Positions 1 to 7,192 of a DNA stretch of 10,540 bases are shown here, one piece after another. Origin of the DNA: Georgenia sp. (GTDB lineage Bacteria > Actinomycetota > Actinomycetes > Actinomycetales > Actinomycetaceae); assembly GCA_027322565.1 (NCBI GenBank), contig DAHVRG010000298.1, positions 1 to 10,540 of the forward strand, written 5' to 3'. Position numbers and translations under genes: made by a program. The notes beneath the pieces were generated by a model that worked only from the letters and a program-made list of their open reading frames with translations, ran no database searches and had not been told where the DNA came from. The stretch's first letter is position 1, and each line of letters starts with the position of its first letter.

Positions 1-51
1 GACACCGAGCACAACCAGGCCGTCGTGCTGGCGGGCTACCTCCGCGACTGA
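1..51 (+). CDS. C-terminal end of an unidentified protein (partial)
   Basis: The plus strand is open from the left edge to a TGA at 49-51, giving 16 residues that end in AGYLRD. Every one of the 16 codons ends in G or C, which is typical of real coding sequence in this kind of genome and is the main support. The piece is too short to assign to a family. Its last 16 bases overlap the 3' end of the minus-strand hrpB gene, so the two genes converge with interlocking ends. The rest of the gene lies to the left of the window. I do not recognise it. Confidence 0.55.
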   Translation, partial: DTEHNQAVVLAGYLRD

Positions 52-2576
52 CGCGAGGTGCGGGTCGTCGGGGCGGCCGTCTCCGGGTCCTCCGGCCACG
101 GGTGCCGGGGGTAGCGCCCGCGCAGCTCGGCGCGCACCTGCGGGTAGCCGGTCCGCCAGAACCCGGCGAGGTCGGCGGTGACCGCGGCGGGCCGCCGGGC
201 CGGGGAGAGCAGCTCGAGCACGAGCGGGATGCGTCCTCCGGCGAGCGCCGGCGCCCCGCGCCACCCGAAGACCTCCTGGATGCGGACCGCGAGCGTCGGC
301 CGCTCCGGGTCGGAGAAGTCCACGCGCAGGGCCGAGCCCGTCGGCACGGTGACCCGCTCGGGTGCCAGCTCCTCCAGCCGCGCCGCCTCCGGCCACGGGA
401 GCAGCCGCCGCAGTGCCGTCGTCGTGTCGAGGCGCGTGAGGTCGCGGCCGGTGCGGACCCGCTCCAGGTCGGGGCCGAGCCACTCCGGCAGCCGGGCGAG
501 GAGTGCCTCGTCGGAGACGTCGGGCCACGGCTCCCCGAGTGCGGTGTGGAGGAACGCGAGGCGCTCCCGCAGGCAGACCGCCGCCGCGGGCCAGGGCACG
601 AGCCCGAGCCCCTCGGCGCGCAGCCCCTCCCGGACCGCAGCGGTGACCAGCTCCGGCGCGGGCCGGGTGAGCGTCTCAGCGGCCAGCTCGATCGCGCCCA
701 GCCGCTCGACCCGCCGGGCGACGATCCGCCCGTCCCGCCAGCCGACATCGTCCTCCGTCCTCAGCAGGCCGGCGCCGGCCTCCCGGGCGGTCGCCTCGTC
801 GATCGGGGCGGCCGCCCGGATGACCGCGTCGGACTGGCCGGGTGAGCGGGTGGCCTCGGCGACGGCGAGCCACTCACTCCCGGCGAGCGCACCTCCCGCG
901 AGCCGTGCCCCCGCCCCGGAGGTGAGGAGGTAGTGGTCCGAGCCCGGCCGGCGGCGGGCGATGCGGTCGGGGTGGGCGAGCGCGGTCACCATGCCGACGG
1001 CCAGGTCGAGGTCCCCCGCCCGTGCGGCGGGCTCCGCCGCCCGGGAGGGGCGCAGCAGCCGCTCCCACCGGTCGGCCTCGCGGCGCCACGCGCTCCGGGA
1101 GCCCTCCGCCCGGCGGCGCCGGAGCGCCGCGGGGAGGTCGACGTCACCGGGTCCGGCGTCGTCGGCGAGCAGGGCGACGACCTCGGCGGCGGTCCGCGGG
1201 CCGACCACGTCCGCACCGTCGAGCAGCGCACGCGCGAGCCGCGGGTCGGTCCCGACCGCCGCGATCTCCCGGCCGCGTCGCGTGACGGTGCCCTCCGGGT
1301 CGAGCGCGCCGAGCTCGGTGAGCGTCGCGTGGGCGGCCGCGACCGCGGCGGGCGGCGGAGCATCGAGGAGCGCGAGCCCCACTCCCCCGGGCGCACCCCA
1401 GGCGGCCAGCTCGAGCATGGGTCCGGTGAGGTCGGCGGTGAGGATCTCGGGCAGGGGGTGCCGTGCCAGCCGGGCGTGCTCCCCGGCGGACCAGCAGCGG
1501 TACACCGTCCCGGGGCCCTGCCGGCCGGCGCGCCCGGCCCGCTGCTCCGCGGCGGCCTGGCTCACGCTGCGCGTCACCAGACCGGCGAGCCCACGCTGGT
1601 GGTCGGTGCGCGGTTCGCGGGCCAGCCCGCTGTCGACGACGACGCGCACACCGGGCACGGTGAGGGACGACTCCGCCACCGCCGTCGACACGACGACGCG
1701 CCGGCCCGGTGCGCTCTGCAGCGCCCGGTCCTGCTCGGCACCGGACAGCCGCCCGTGGAGCGGGAGGACCGCCACCTCGGGCAGCGCCCCGCGGAGCCGC
1801 CGGACGACGTCGTCGACCTCCCGGGCGCCGGGGAGGAAGACGAGGACGTCCCCCTCGTGCTCCGTGACCGCGCGCACGGTGACCTCGGCGACATGTCCGA
1901 GGAAGGCCGTGCTCGTGCCACCGGCGACGAGGCGCGGCGCGGTCCGCGGGGGTGGGCACCACACGGTCGCCACCGGGTGCAGCGCACCGGGGACGGTGAC
2001 GACGCCCTCGGTCCCGCCGAGCAGGGCCGCCACCCGGTCCGCCTCGACGGTGGCCGACATCGCCACGACGGCGAGGTCCTCGCGCAGCGCCGAACGGACC
2101 TCGACGAGCATGGCGAGCAGGAGGTCGGTGTCGACCTGCCGCTCGTGCACCTCGTCGAGGACGACGGCACGCACCCCCGGCAGCTCCGGGTCGGACTGCA
2201 CCCGGCGGAGCAGCGTGCCGGCGGTGACGAACTCGACGAGGGTCCCGGGACCGCTACGACGGTCACCTCGGACGGCGAACCCGCTGGTGGCACCGACCGG
2301 CTCGCCGAGCAGCGTGGCGAGCCGGCGGGCGGCCGCCCGGGCGGCGATCCGGCGCGGCTGCGTCACGACGACCCGGCCCCCGAGCGCCACCGCCAGGGCA
2401 GGAGGGACGAGCGTCGTCTTCCCGCTTCCGGGAGGCGACGTGAGCACGGCGCTGCCGTGGTGCCGGACGGCCGCGACGAGGCGGTCGAGCCCCTCGGCGA
2501 CCGGGAGGTCCGGCGGGGAGGCGAGCAGGGACGTCAGGTCGGAGGCGGGCACCCGGCCAGTGTGCCGCAGGGTCAC
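36..2576 (-). CDS. hrpB: ATP-dependent helicase HrpB (DExH-box, superfamily 2)
   Basis: This 846-residue protein is close in size to E. coli HrpB (a little over 800). It has the complete DEAH/RHA-type helicase core: Walker A PPGSGKTT at residues 48-55, the DEVH box at 141-144, SAT at 174-176, a motif IV-like VFLPGAREV near 246-254, motif V STAVAESSLTVPGV near 297-310, and QRAGRAGR at 345-352. A helical middle region follows. The C-terminal HrpB-specific domain (about 740-828) contains VRIQEVFGW and ends in RYPRHPWPEDP. The family is NTP-dependent and thought to remodel RNA, but the cellular role of HrpB is poorly known. The frame stays open far upstream, but that part lies inside the neighbouring lipoprotein gene and is low-complexity Arg/Gly/Pro. 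I therefore chose the GTG at 2576, which overlaps the lipoprotein stop (GTGA) and has a GGGGGGA stretch about 14 bases upstream. A second GTG eight codons later, at 2552, is the alternative. The last 15-20 residues (Thr/Ser/Arg) look like an unconserved tail. Confidence 0.95.
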   Translation of the reverse strand: MTLRHTGRVPASDLTSLLASPPDLPVAEGLDRLVAAVRHHGSAVLTSPPGSGKTTLVPPALAVALGGRVVVTQPRRIAARAAARRLATLLGEPVGATSGFAVRGDRRSGPGTLVEFVTAGTLLRRVQSDPELPGVRAVVLDEVHERQVDTDLLLAMLVEVRSALREDLAVVAMSATVEADRVAALLGGTEGVVTVPGALHPVATVWCPPPRTAPRLVAGGTSTAFLGHVAEVTVRAVTEHEGDVLVFLPGAREVDDVVRRLRGALPEVAVLPLHGRLSGAEQDRALQSAPGRRVVVSTAVAESSLTVPGVRVVVDSGLAREPRTDHQRGLAGLVTRSVSQAAAEQRAGRAGRQGPGTVYRCWSAGEHARLARHPLPEILTADLTGPMLELAAWGAPGGVGLALLDAPPPAAVAAAHATLTELGALDPEGTVTRRGREIAAVGTDPRLARALLDGADVVGPRTAAEVVALLADDAGPGDVDLPAALRRRRAEGSRSAWRREADRWERLLRPSRAAEPAARAGDLDLAVGMVTALAHPDRIARRRPGSDHYLLTSGAGARLAGGALAGSEWLAVAEATRSPGQSDAVIRAAAPIDEATAREAGAGLLRTEDDVGWRDGRIVARRVERLGAIELAAETLTRPAPELVTAAVREGLRAEGLGLVPWPAAAVCLRERLAFLHTALGEPWPDVSDEALLARLPEWLGPDLERVRTGRDLTRLDTTTALRRLLPWPEAARLEELAPERVTVPTGSALRVDFSDPERPTLAVRIQEVFGWRGAPALAGGRIPLVLELLSPARRPAAVTADLAGFWRTGYPQVRAELRGRYPRHPWPEDPETAAPTTRTSRQSRR

Positions 2577-3232
2577 CCGATGGCGGCCGGTCCCCCCGGT
2601 CGCGGGTCGCCGGTGCGCAGCGCGTCGGCCACCGCCCGCCCGATGACCCGGGCGCCCTCCTCCGACGGGTGCAGGCCGTCGGAGGACATCCCGGGCGCGA
2701 AGCGCCCTCGGACGTCGGACAGCGCCTCCGGCCGGGGCACCCAACCCCAGCCCTCGGCCCGGGCGAGGTCCGCGAGACCCTCGTTGAGCCGGTCCGCTCG
2801 GTCCGGGTCGGCGTCGATGGGCGGGACCGCACACAGCACCACCTCCCGGACCTCGGCACGGGCGACGACGGCGCGCAGGTTGTCGGCGGTCTCGGCGAAC
2901 GGGACACCCGCGTCGTTCGTCCCGGCGAGCAGGACGAGCACGTCCCCCGTGAGCGGCTCGACGGCCGCGGCCATCTCCGCCGTCGTCGCTCCCCACACCG
3001 CCCATCCCCCGGAGAACGCGACATCCTCCCCGACGACGTGCCGCACCCACGAGGCACCGCCGAGCTCACCGGCCGCGAAGTCGGGGCTGTCGGCGGCGGT
3101 GATCGAGTCCCCGACAGCCACGAGCCGCAACGCCCCGGGAGCCGGCGACGGCGGGGCGTCCGGGCCGGCACCGCTGCAGGAGGCGAGGGCGCAGGCGACG
3201 ACGAGGCCGAGGAGGGCACGGGCACGAGGCAT
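2573..3232 (-). CDS. SGNH/GDSL-family hydrolase, probable lipoprotein
   Basis: This 219-residue protein has a short N-terminal hydrophobic segment (about residues 5-18) ending in the lipobox LASC. Cys19 is the predicted lipidated residue, so export and anchoring to the outer face of the cytoplasmic membrane are expected. A Pro/Ala/Gly linker (about 20-33) leads to an SGNH hydrolase domain with all four consensus blocks. These are GDSIT with nucleophile Ser43, a block II glycine at about 81 (WGATT), GTND with Asn106, and DGLHPS with Asp185 and His188. The fold covers esterases, lipases, acyltransferase-like and deacetylase-like enzymes, so the substrate (an ester on a lipid, cell-wall sugar or small molecule) cannot be named. 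The ATG at 3232 was chosen because it places the signal peptide correctly. The stop overlaps the hrpB start by 4 bp, which indicates co-transcription. The gene diverges from the ligase operon across 57 bp. Confidence 0.88.
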   Translation of the reverse strand: MPRARALLGLVVACALASCSGAGPDAPPSPAPGALRLVAVGDSITAADSPDFAAGELGGASWVRHVVGEDVAFSGGWAVWGATTAEMAAAVEPLTGDVLVLLAGTNDAGVPFAETADNLRAVVARAEVREVVLCAVPPIDADPDRADRLNEGLADLARAEGWGWVPRPEALSDVRGRFAPGMSSDGLHPSEEGARVIGRAVADALRTGDPRPGGPAAIG

Positions 3233-3237
3233 CGCCC

Positions 3238-3258
3238 GCACGGTACCGCCCACCGTGC
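3238..3258. repeat. Inverted repeat in the divergent intergenic region (possible operator)
   Basis: Two perfect 7-base arms, GCACGGT (3238-3244) and ACCGTGC (3252-3258), are separated by 7 bases. The left arm overlaps an 8-bp palindrome CGGTACCG (3241-3248). The repeat overlaps the candidate -10 of the lipoprotein gene, where a repressor would bind. It could instead be chance in GC-rich DNA or a short hairpin in a transcript. Confidence 0.4.
3240..3245 (-). promoter_or_regulatory. Candidate -10 element for the SGNH lipoprotein gene (leaderless)
   Basis: On the minus strand the hexamer TACCGT fits the actinobacterial -10 pattern TAnnnT and ends exactly 7 bases before the ATG at 3232. That spacing would start the transcript at or next to the A of the start codon, giving a leaderless mRNA. 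No purine-rich ribosome binding site is seen upstream of this ATG, which fits. No convincing -35 element was found. This is an inference from pattern and spacing only. Confidence 0.35.
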
Positions 3259-3274
3259 CGACCCGCCGGAGCCG

Positions 3275-3287
3275 GGCCAGACTGGCC
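3275..3287. repeat. Short inverted repeat just before the ligase start codon
   Basis: GGCCAG (3275-3280) and CTGGCC (3282-3287) form perfect 6-base arms around a single central A. The repeat ends 2 bases before the ATG of the ligase gene and contains a weak -10-like hexamer CAGACT (3278-3283), which ends 6 bases before that ATG. With no good ribosome binding site there, a leaderless start controlled through this site is possible but unproven. Confidence 0.35.
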
Positions 3288-3289
3288 AG

Positions 3290-4474
3290 ATGCGGACAGT
3301 CGGAGTGGAGGAGGAGCTGCTGCTCGTGAGCAGCGGCTCCGGGCAGGCGGTGTCGGTCGCCCCCCGGGTGCTGCGCCGAGCAGACCTGGTGGAGCAGGGG
3401 CGGGCGGACGACGCCCGCCCGGGCCCCGGAGGCCCGAGCACCGACGCCGGCTCCAGCCTCGACGGGGAGCTCCAGCGGCAGCAGCTCGAGACGGACACCG
3501 CGCCCCATCGGAGCATGGAGCGGCTCGGGGCGGAGATCGTCGCGTGGCGCGCACACGCCGAGGCCGCGGCCCGTCGGGAGGGGGCACGCGTCGCCGCGCT
3601 CGGTACCTCCCCGCTGCCCGTGGAGCCGCGGGCCGGCCGGAGCGAGCGCTACCGGGAGATCGTCGACCGCTTCGGGCTCATCGGGTCCGAGCAGCTCACC
3701 TGCGGCTGCCACGTGCACGTCGGCGTGGAGTCCGACGACGAGACGGTCGCCGTGCTCGACCGCGTCCGGGTGTGGCTGCCCACCCTGCTCGCCCTCTCCG
3801 CGAACTCGCCCTACTGGCAGGGACGGGACTCCGGGTACGCGAGCTACCGCGCCCAGGTCATGGGCCGCTGGCCGACCGCCGGCCCGCCCGACGCCTTCGG
3901 CTCCGTCACGGCCTACCGACGGCGGGTGGAGGATTTGCTCGCCTCGGGTGTGGTCATGGACGAGGGCATGATCTACCTCGACGCCCGCCCCTCAGCGACC
4001 TACCCGACCCTCGAGATCCGCGTCGCCGACGTCTGCCAGGACCCCGCCGACGCCGTGCTGCTCGCCGCCCTGGGCCGGGCACTCGTCGAGACGGCGGCCC
4101 GTGAGTGGCACGCGGGGCGACCGGCACCGGACACGCCTACCGCCATCCTCCGACTGGCGACCTGGCAGGCCTCCCGGTACGGGCTGCGCGCGGACCTCCT
4201 CGACCCGGCCACCGGGCGGCCGCGGCCGGCAGACCACGTCCTCGCCACGCTCCTCGACCACGTCCGGCCCGCCCTCGCCGACCACGCCGACCTCGACCTG
4301 GTCACCGCCGGCCTGGCCCGTCTCGCCGACGCCGGCAACGGTGCCGAACGGCAGCGCCGCGAGCTGGAGCGCACGGGCAGCCTCGCCGACGTCGTCGCCG
4401 CCGCGGTGCGCACCACCCACGGCCTGGAGGACGCCGCCGTCGGCGGCACGACGACGGAAGGGACCCGCCCATGA
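3290..4474 (+). CDS. ybdK: YbdK-type carboxylate-amine ligase (glutamate-cysteine ligase family 2)
   Basis: This 394-residue protein belongs to the GCS2/YbdK family, ATP-dependent ligases that join an amino acid carboxylate (typically the gamma-carboxylate of glutamate) to an amine such as cysteine. E. coli YbdK is 372 residues and has weak glutamate-cysteine ligase activity. Family landmarks are the N-terminal GVEEE (residues 5-9), which supplies metal-binding acidic residues; GCHVHVGV (139-146); LSANSPYWQG (169-178); YASYR (183-187); and YLDARPSATYPTLEIRVADV (229-248). Compared with E. coli YbdK, residues about 36-58 form an extra Gly/Pro/Asp-rich segment. The ATG at 3290 was chosen because the conserved EEE motif normally lies a few residues from the start; the longer upstream open frame lies inside the divergent lipoprotein gene. 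The stop overlaps the next start (ATGA). Actinobacteria generally make mycothiol rather than glutathione, so the true substrate may not be cysteine. An EgtA-like role in ergothioneine synthesis is possible, but no other ergothioneine gene is present. Confidence 0.9.
   Translation: MRTVGVEEELLLVSSGSGQAVSVAPRVLRRADLVEQGRADDARPGPGGPSTDAGSSLDGELQRQQLETDTAPHRSMERLGAEIVAWRAHAEAAARREGARVAALGTSPLPVEPRAGRSERYREIVDRFGLIGSEQLTCGCHVHVGVESDDETVAVLDRVRVWLPTLLALSANSPYWQGRDSGYASYRAQVMGRWPTAGPPDAFGSVTAYRRRVEDLLASGVVMDEGMIYLDARPSATYPTLEIRVADVCQDPADAVLLAALGRALVETAAREWHAGRPAPDTPTAILRLATWQASRYGLRADLLDPATGRPRPADHVLATLLDHVRPALADHADLDLVTAGLARLADAGNGAERQRRELERTGSLADVVAAAVRTTHGLEDAAVGGTTTEGTRP
4456..4463 (+). promoter_or_regulatory. 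Ribosome binding site for the FAD-Rieske gene
   Basis: GGAAGGGA lies inside the end of the ligase gene, 7 bases before the ATG at 4471. It supports that start and shows that the FAD-Rieske gene can recruit ribosomes itself besides being coupled by the ATGA overlap. Confidence 0.6.
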
Positions 4475-6042
4475 CCTCGCTGTGGCTCGCCGCCGGACCG
4501 GACACCGTGTCGGGAGGCGAACGACGCGCGAGCGAGCCGGTCACCGGCCGGTACGACGTCGCCGTCGTCGGCGCCGGGCTCACCGGTCTGGCGACGGCGG
4601 TGCTGCTCGCCCGCTCCGGCGCCCGAGTCGTCGTCCTGGAGGCGCGCTTCGTCGGGGCCTGCACGACAGGCCACTCGACGGCGAAGGTCTCCCTCCTCCA
4701 GGGCACCCGCCTCTCCGCCATCGCGCGGCAGCACGGCCCCGAGCTCGTGCGGCAGTACGTGGCGGGGAACCGCGCGGGGCAGGAGTGGCTGCTTGCCGAG
4801 TGCGCCCGCCACGACGTCGCCGTGCAGCGACGCGCGGCGATCACCTATGCCGCCGGCCCGCAGCAGCTGGCTGCGGCGGAGGAGGAGCATGCCGTCGCGC
4901 GGTCGGCCGGCCTGGACGTCGAGTGGCGGGAGAGCTTCGGCGTCCCCTTCCCCGCGCTCGCCGGGACGTGGCTCCCGGACCAGGCCCAGGTCGACCCGGT
5001 CGCCGTCCTCGCCGCCCTCGCCCGGGAGGCGGAGGACGCCGGCGTCGACGTGCGGACCGACGCCCGTGTCACCGACGCGCACGGCACGGACGGGGCGGTG
5101 GTCACCGGTCGAGGCACCGTGCACGCCGACTGGGTGGTCCTCGCGACCGGCACCCCCTTCGCCGACCGGGGCGGGTTCTTTGCCCGGCTCGAGCCGCAGC
5201 GGTCCTACGCACTCGCCTTCGCGGTGCCCGAGCCCACCGGACTGCAGATGTCGATCACCGCGGGTTCCCCCACCCGGTCGATCCGCACCACGCCGACGGT
5301 GACCGGTGAGCTCCTGCTCGTCGGGGGCGCCTCGCACGTCGTCGGCCGTGCGGAGTCCCCGCGCGCGCGGGTGGAGAACCTCGCGAGCTGGACGCAGGGC
5401 TGGTTCCCCGGCGCCCGCCTGGTCGCGCGCTGGTCCGCCCAGGACTACCACCCCGTCGACGAGCTGCCCTACGTCGGCCCGCTCCTGCCGAGGGACGCGC
5501 GGGTCCTCGTCGCGACCGGGTTCGCCAAGTGGGGGATGACGAACGCGGTGGCGGCGGCTCACCTCGTCGCCGGGCACCTCGCCGGTGAGCAGCCGGACTG
5601 GGGCGACGCGTACCGCAGCTGGAGCCGGCACGAGGTCACCGGCCTGACCGAGGCGGTCCGGCTCAACGTCGGCGTGGCCGCCCAGCTGGCCGGCGGCTAT
5701 GCACGGGCGATGGCCCACCCGGAGGCGCGGGAGCCGGACGGGACGGACACCGCGGCGTCGACCGACGGGCAGCCCGACCAGCCCGGGCCGGCAGACACGG
5801 ACCGTGGCCCGGCACCGACCGAAGGGACCGGGTGCATCGTCCGCCGCGGACTCCAGCCGGTCGCCGTCTCGACCGTCGACGGCGTCACGCGCAGCGTCTC
5901 GGGCGTGTGCTCCCACCTGGGCGGGGTCCTGCGCTGGAACGACGAGGAACGGTCCTGGGACTGCCCGCTCCACGGCTCCCGCTTCACCCCGGAGGGCGAC
6001 GTGCTCGAGGGACCCGCGACCCGGGGGCTGCAGCCACGATGA
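4471..6042 (+). CDS. FAD-dependent oxidoreductase (DAO type) with C-terminal Rieske [2Fe-2S] domain
   Basis: This 523-residue cytoplasmic protein has two domains. Residues about 28-385 are a D-amino-acid-oxidase-like flavoprotein: VVGAGLTGL (32-40) is the dinucleotide-binding GxGxxG loop, VVVLEARF (53-60) ends with the acidic residue expected to bind the ribose, and VATGFAKWGMTNA (347-359) is the late FAD-contact region typical of the family. A Pro/Asp/Thr/Gly-rich, probably flexible linker (about 415-452) follows. The C-terminal Rieske domain (about 453-523) has both ligand motifs intact, Cys480-x-His482 and Cys498-x2-His501. The layout matches Bacillus YhfW-type proteins, for which I know no established reaction. 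An electron route between flavin and iron-sulfur cluster is the likely use. The gene starts inside the ligase stop and ends inside the FUSC start, both as ATGA. All key residues needed for both cofactors appear present. Confidence 0.9.
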   Translation: MTSLWLAAGPDTVSGGERRASEPVTGRYDVAVVGAGLTGLATAVLLARSGARVVVLEARFVGACTTGHSTAKVSLLQGTRLSAIARQHGPELVRQYVAGNRAGQEWLLAECARHDVAVQRRAAITYAAGPQQLAAAEEEHAVARSAGLDVEWRESFGVPFPALAGTWLPDQAQVDPVAVLAALAREAEDAGVDVRTDARVTDAHGTDGAVVTGRGTVHADWVVLATGTPFADRGGFFARLEPQRSYALAFAVPEPTGLQMSITAGSPTRSIRTTPTVTGELLLVGGASHVVGRAESPRARVENLASWTQGWFPGARLVARWSAQDYHPVDELPYVGPLLPRDARVLVATGFAKWGMTNAVAAAHLVAGHLAGEQPDWGDAYRSWSRHEVTGLTEAVRLNVGVAAQLAGGYARAMAHPEAREPDGTDTAASTDGQPDQPGPADTDRGPAPTEGTGCIVRRGLQPVAVSTVDGVTRSVSGVCSHLGGVLRWNDEERSWDCPLHGSRFTPEGDVLEGPATRGLQPR

Positions 6043-7187
6043 CCGCCGGGCCCCGGGCCGCAGGACGTCGCTGGCGGGTGCGGATCGCCCTCCCGCGGGA
6101 CGTCACCCGCGTCTCGTGGTGGCGCGAGCAGTGGCGCCGCAACCCCCGCTGGGCGCTCGCCATCCGGGCCGCGGTCGCCGCCGCGCTCGCGTGGGCGGTG
6201 GCCGGCGTCCTCCCCGGGCCGGCCGCGGACTTCCCCTACTACGCACCCTTCGGCGCCGTCATCGCCACGACGTTCACCCTCGCCGGCTCCGTCCGGGAGT
6301 CGGTGCAGTCCGTCGGCGCCATCGTCGTCGGCGGTGTCGTCGGCTGGGTCGTCGACCTGCTCCCCGTCACCTCCGGGCCGCTCGCCGTCGGGCTCGTGGT
6401 CGTCCCGTCCGTCCTGCTCGCCGGGTGGCACCGGCTGGGCGCCATGGGCGGCTGGGTGCCCACGGCCGCGCTCTTCACCCTCATCATCGGGCACGGCGAG
6501 GCCACCTACGTCGGTGCCTACGCCGGCCTCACACTGCTCGGGGCGGTGATCGGCGTCGGCGTCAACGCCGTCCTCCCGCCCCTGCCGCTGGCGCCTGCCC
6601 AGGCCGCCGTGGGCGCGTTCCGGCGCACCGTCGCGGCCGACCTCGGGGAGATCGCCGAGCTGCTCGACCAGGACGAGCTGCCCACCTACGCCGACTGGGA
6701 GCGCGAGCACGCCGGGAGCCCGCGCGAGCGGGCCCGGATGCACGCGGCGGTCGCGGAGGTGGGCGAGGCCGCCCACCGTAACCGGCGGGCCCGGCGCTAC
6801 AGCGGCTCGATCGAGGCGCTGCGCTACGAGGCGACCACCCCCGACCGCCTCGCCCTCGTCGTCAGCGACCTCGCCGACCTCCTCTTCAACGGCGTCGTCT
6901 CGGAGACCGCCACGCTGGACGAGACCCTGACCGGCGACGTGCGGGACCGGATCCGCGAGGCGTTGCGGACGCTCTCCGCGGCGCTGGAGAACACCACGGT
7001 CGCCGGGACGGCCGAGGCCCACCTCGACGGCGAGGACAACCCGATGTCCAGCGCGCACGCCGCCGACGCGGTGGACGACGCACGCCGCCTGGCGCCCCGC
7101 CGCGACGAGCAGCTGCTCGTCGACGGCATCCTCATCTCGCTCAAGCGGGCGGTCGACTCGCTCGCCGAGATCGAACGCACCGAGTAG
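6039..7187 (+). CDS. FUSC-family membrane protein (putative aromatic-acid/small-molecule exporter)
   Basis: This 382-residue protein has a basic, Trp/Arg-rich N-terminus (1-38), then about six hydrophobic segments (about 39-57, 67-83, 90-107, 114-130, 138-151 and 156-179). These are followed by a hydrophilic helical cytoplasmic region of about 200 residues. YYAPFGAVIATT (67-78) and the glycine-rich second and third helices resemble the FUSC/aromatic acid exporter (ArAE) domain. E. coli AaeB has two such halves in about 650 residues, so this is a half-size member that would have to dimerise. The C-terminal region contains RRYSGSIEALRYE (252-264) and a repeated acidic/basic pattern consistent with helical bundles. 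The start at 6039 gives an ATGA overlap with the FAD-Rieske gene; no strong ribosome binding site precedes it, so translational coupling is likely. Export is inferred from the family; the substrate is unknown. Confidence 0.82.
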   Translation: MTAGPRAAGRRWRVRIALPRDVTRVSWWREQWRRNPRWALAIRAAVAAALAWAVAGVLPGPAADFPYYAPFGAVIATTFTLAGSVRESVQSVGAIVVGGVVGWVVDLLPVTSGPLAVGLVVVPSVLLAGWHRLGAMGGWVPTAALFTLIIGHGEATYVGAYAGLTLLGAVIGVGVNAVLPPLPLAPAQAAVGAFRRTVAADLGEIAELLDQDELPTYADWEREHAGSPRERARMHAAVAEVGEAAHRNRRARRYSGSIEALRYEATTPDRLALVVSDLADLLFNGVVSETATLDETLTGDVRDRIREALRTLSAALENTTVAGTAEAHLDGEDNPMSSAHAADAVDDARRLAPRRDEQLLVDGILISLKRAVDSLAEIERTE

Positions 7188-7192
7188 GCGCC

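Noticed and set aside
933..3329. Long plus-strand open frame (about 798 codons) opposite hrpB and the lipoprotein gene
   Set aside because: Composition artefact of high-GC DNA: Arg/Gly/Pro/Ala-rich, with no recognisable domain, and antisense to genes with full catalytic motifs. Its 3' part also ends inside the ligase gene.
4000..5973. Minus-strand open frame of 657 codons opposite the ligase and FAD-Rieske genes
   Set aside because: Same reason: antisense shadow of motif-bearing genes, with no family resemblance.
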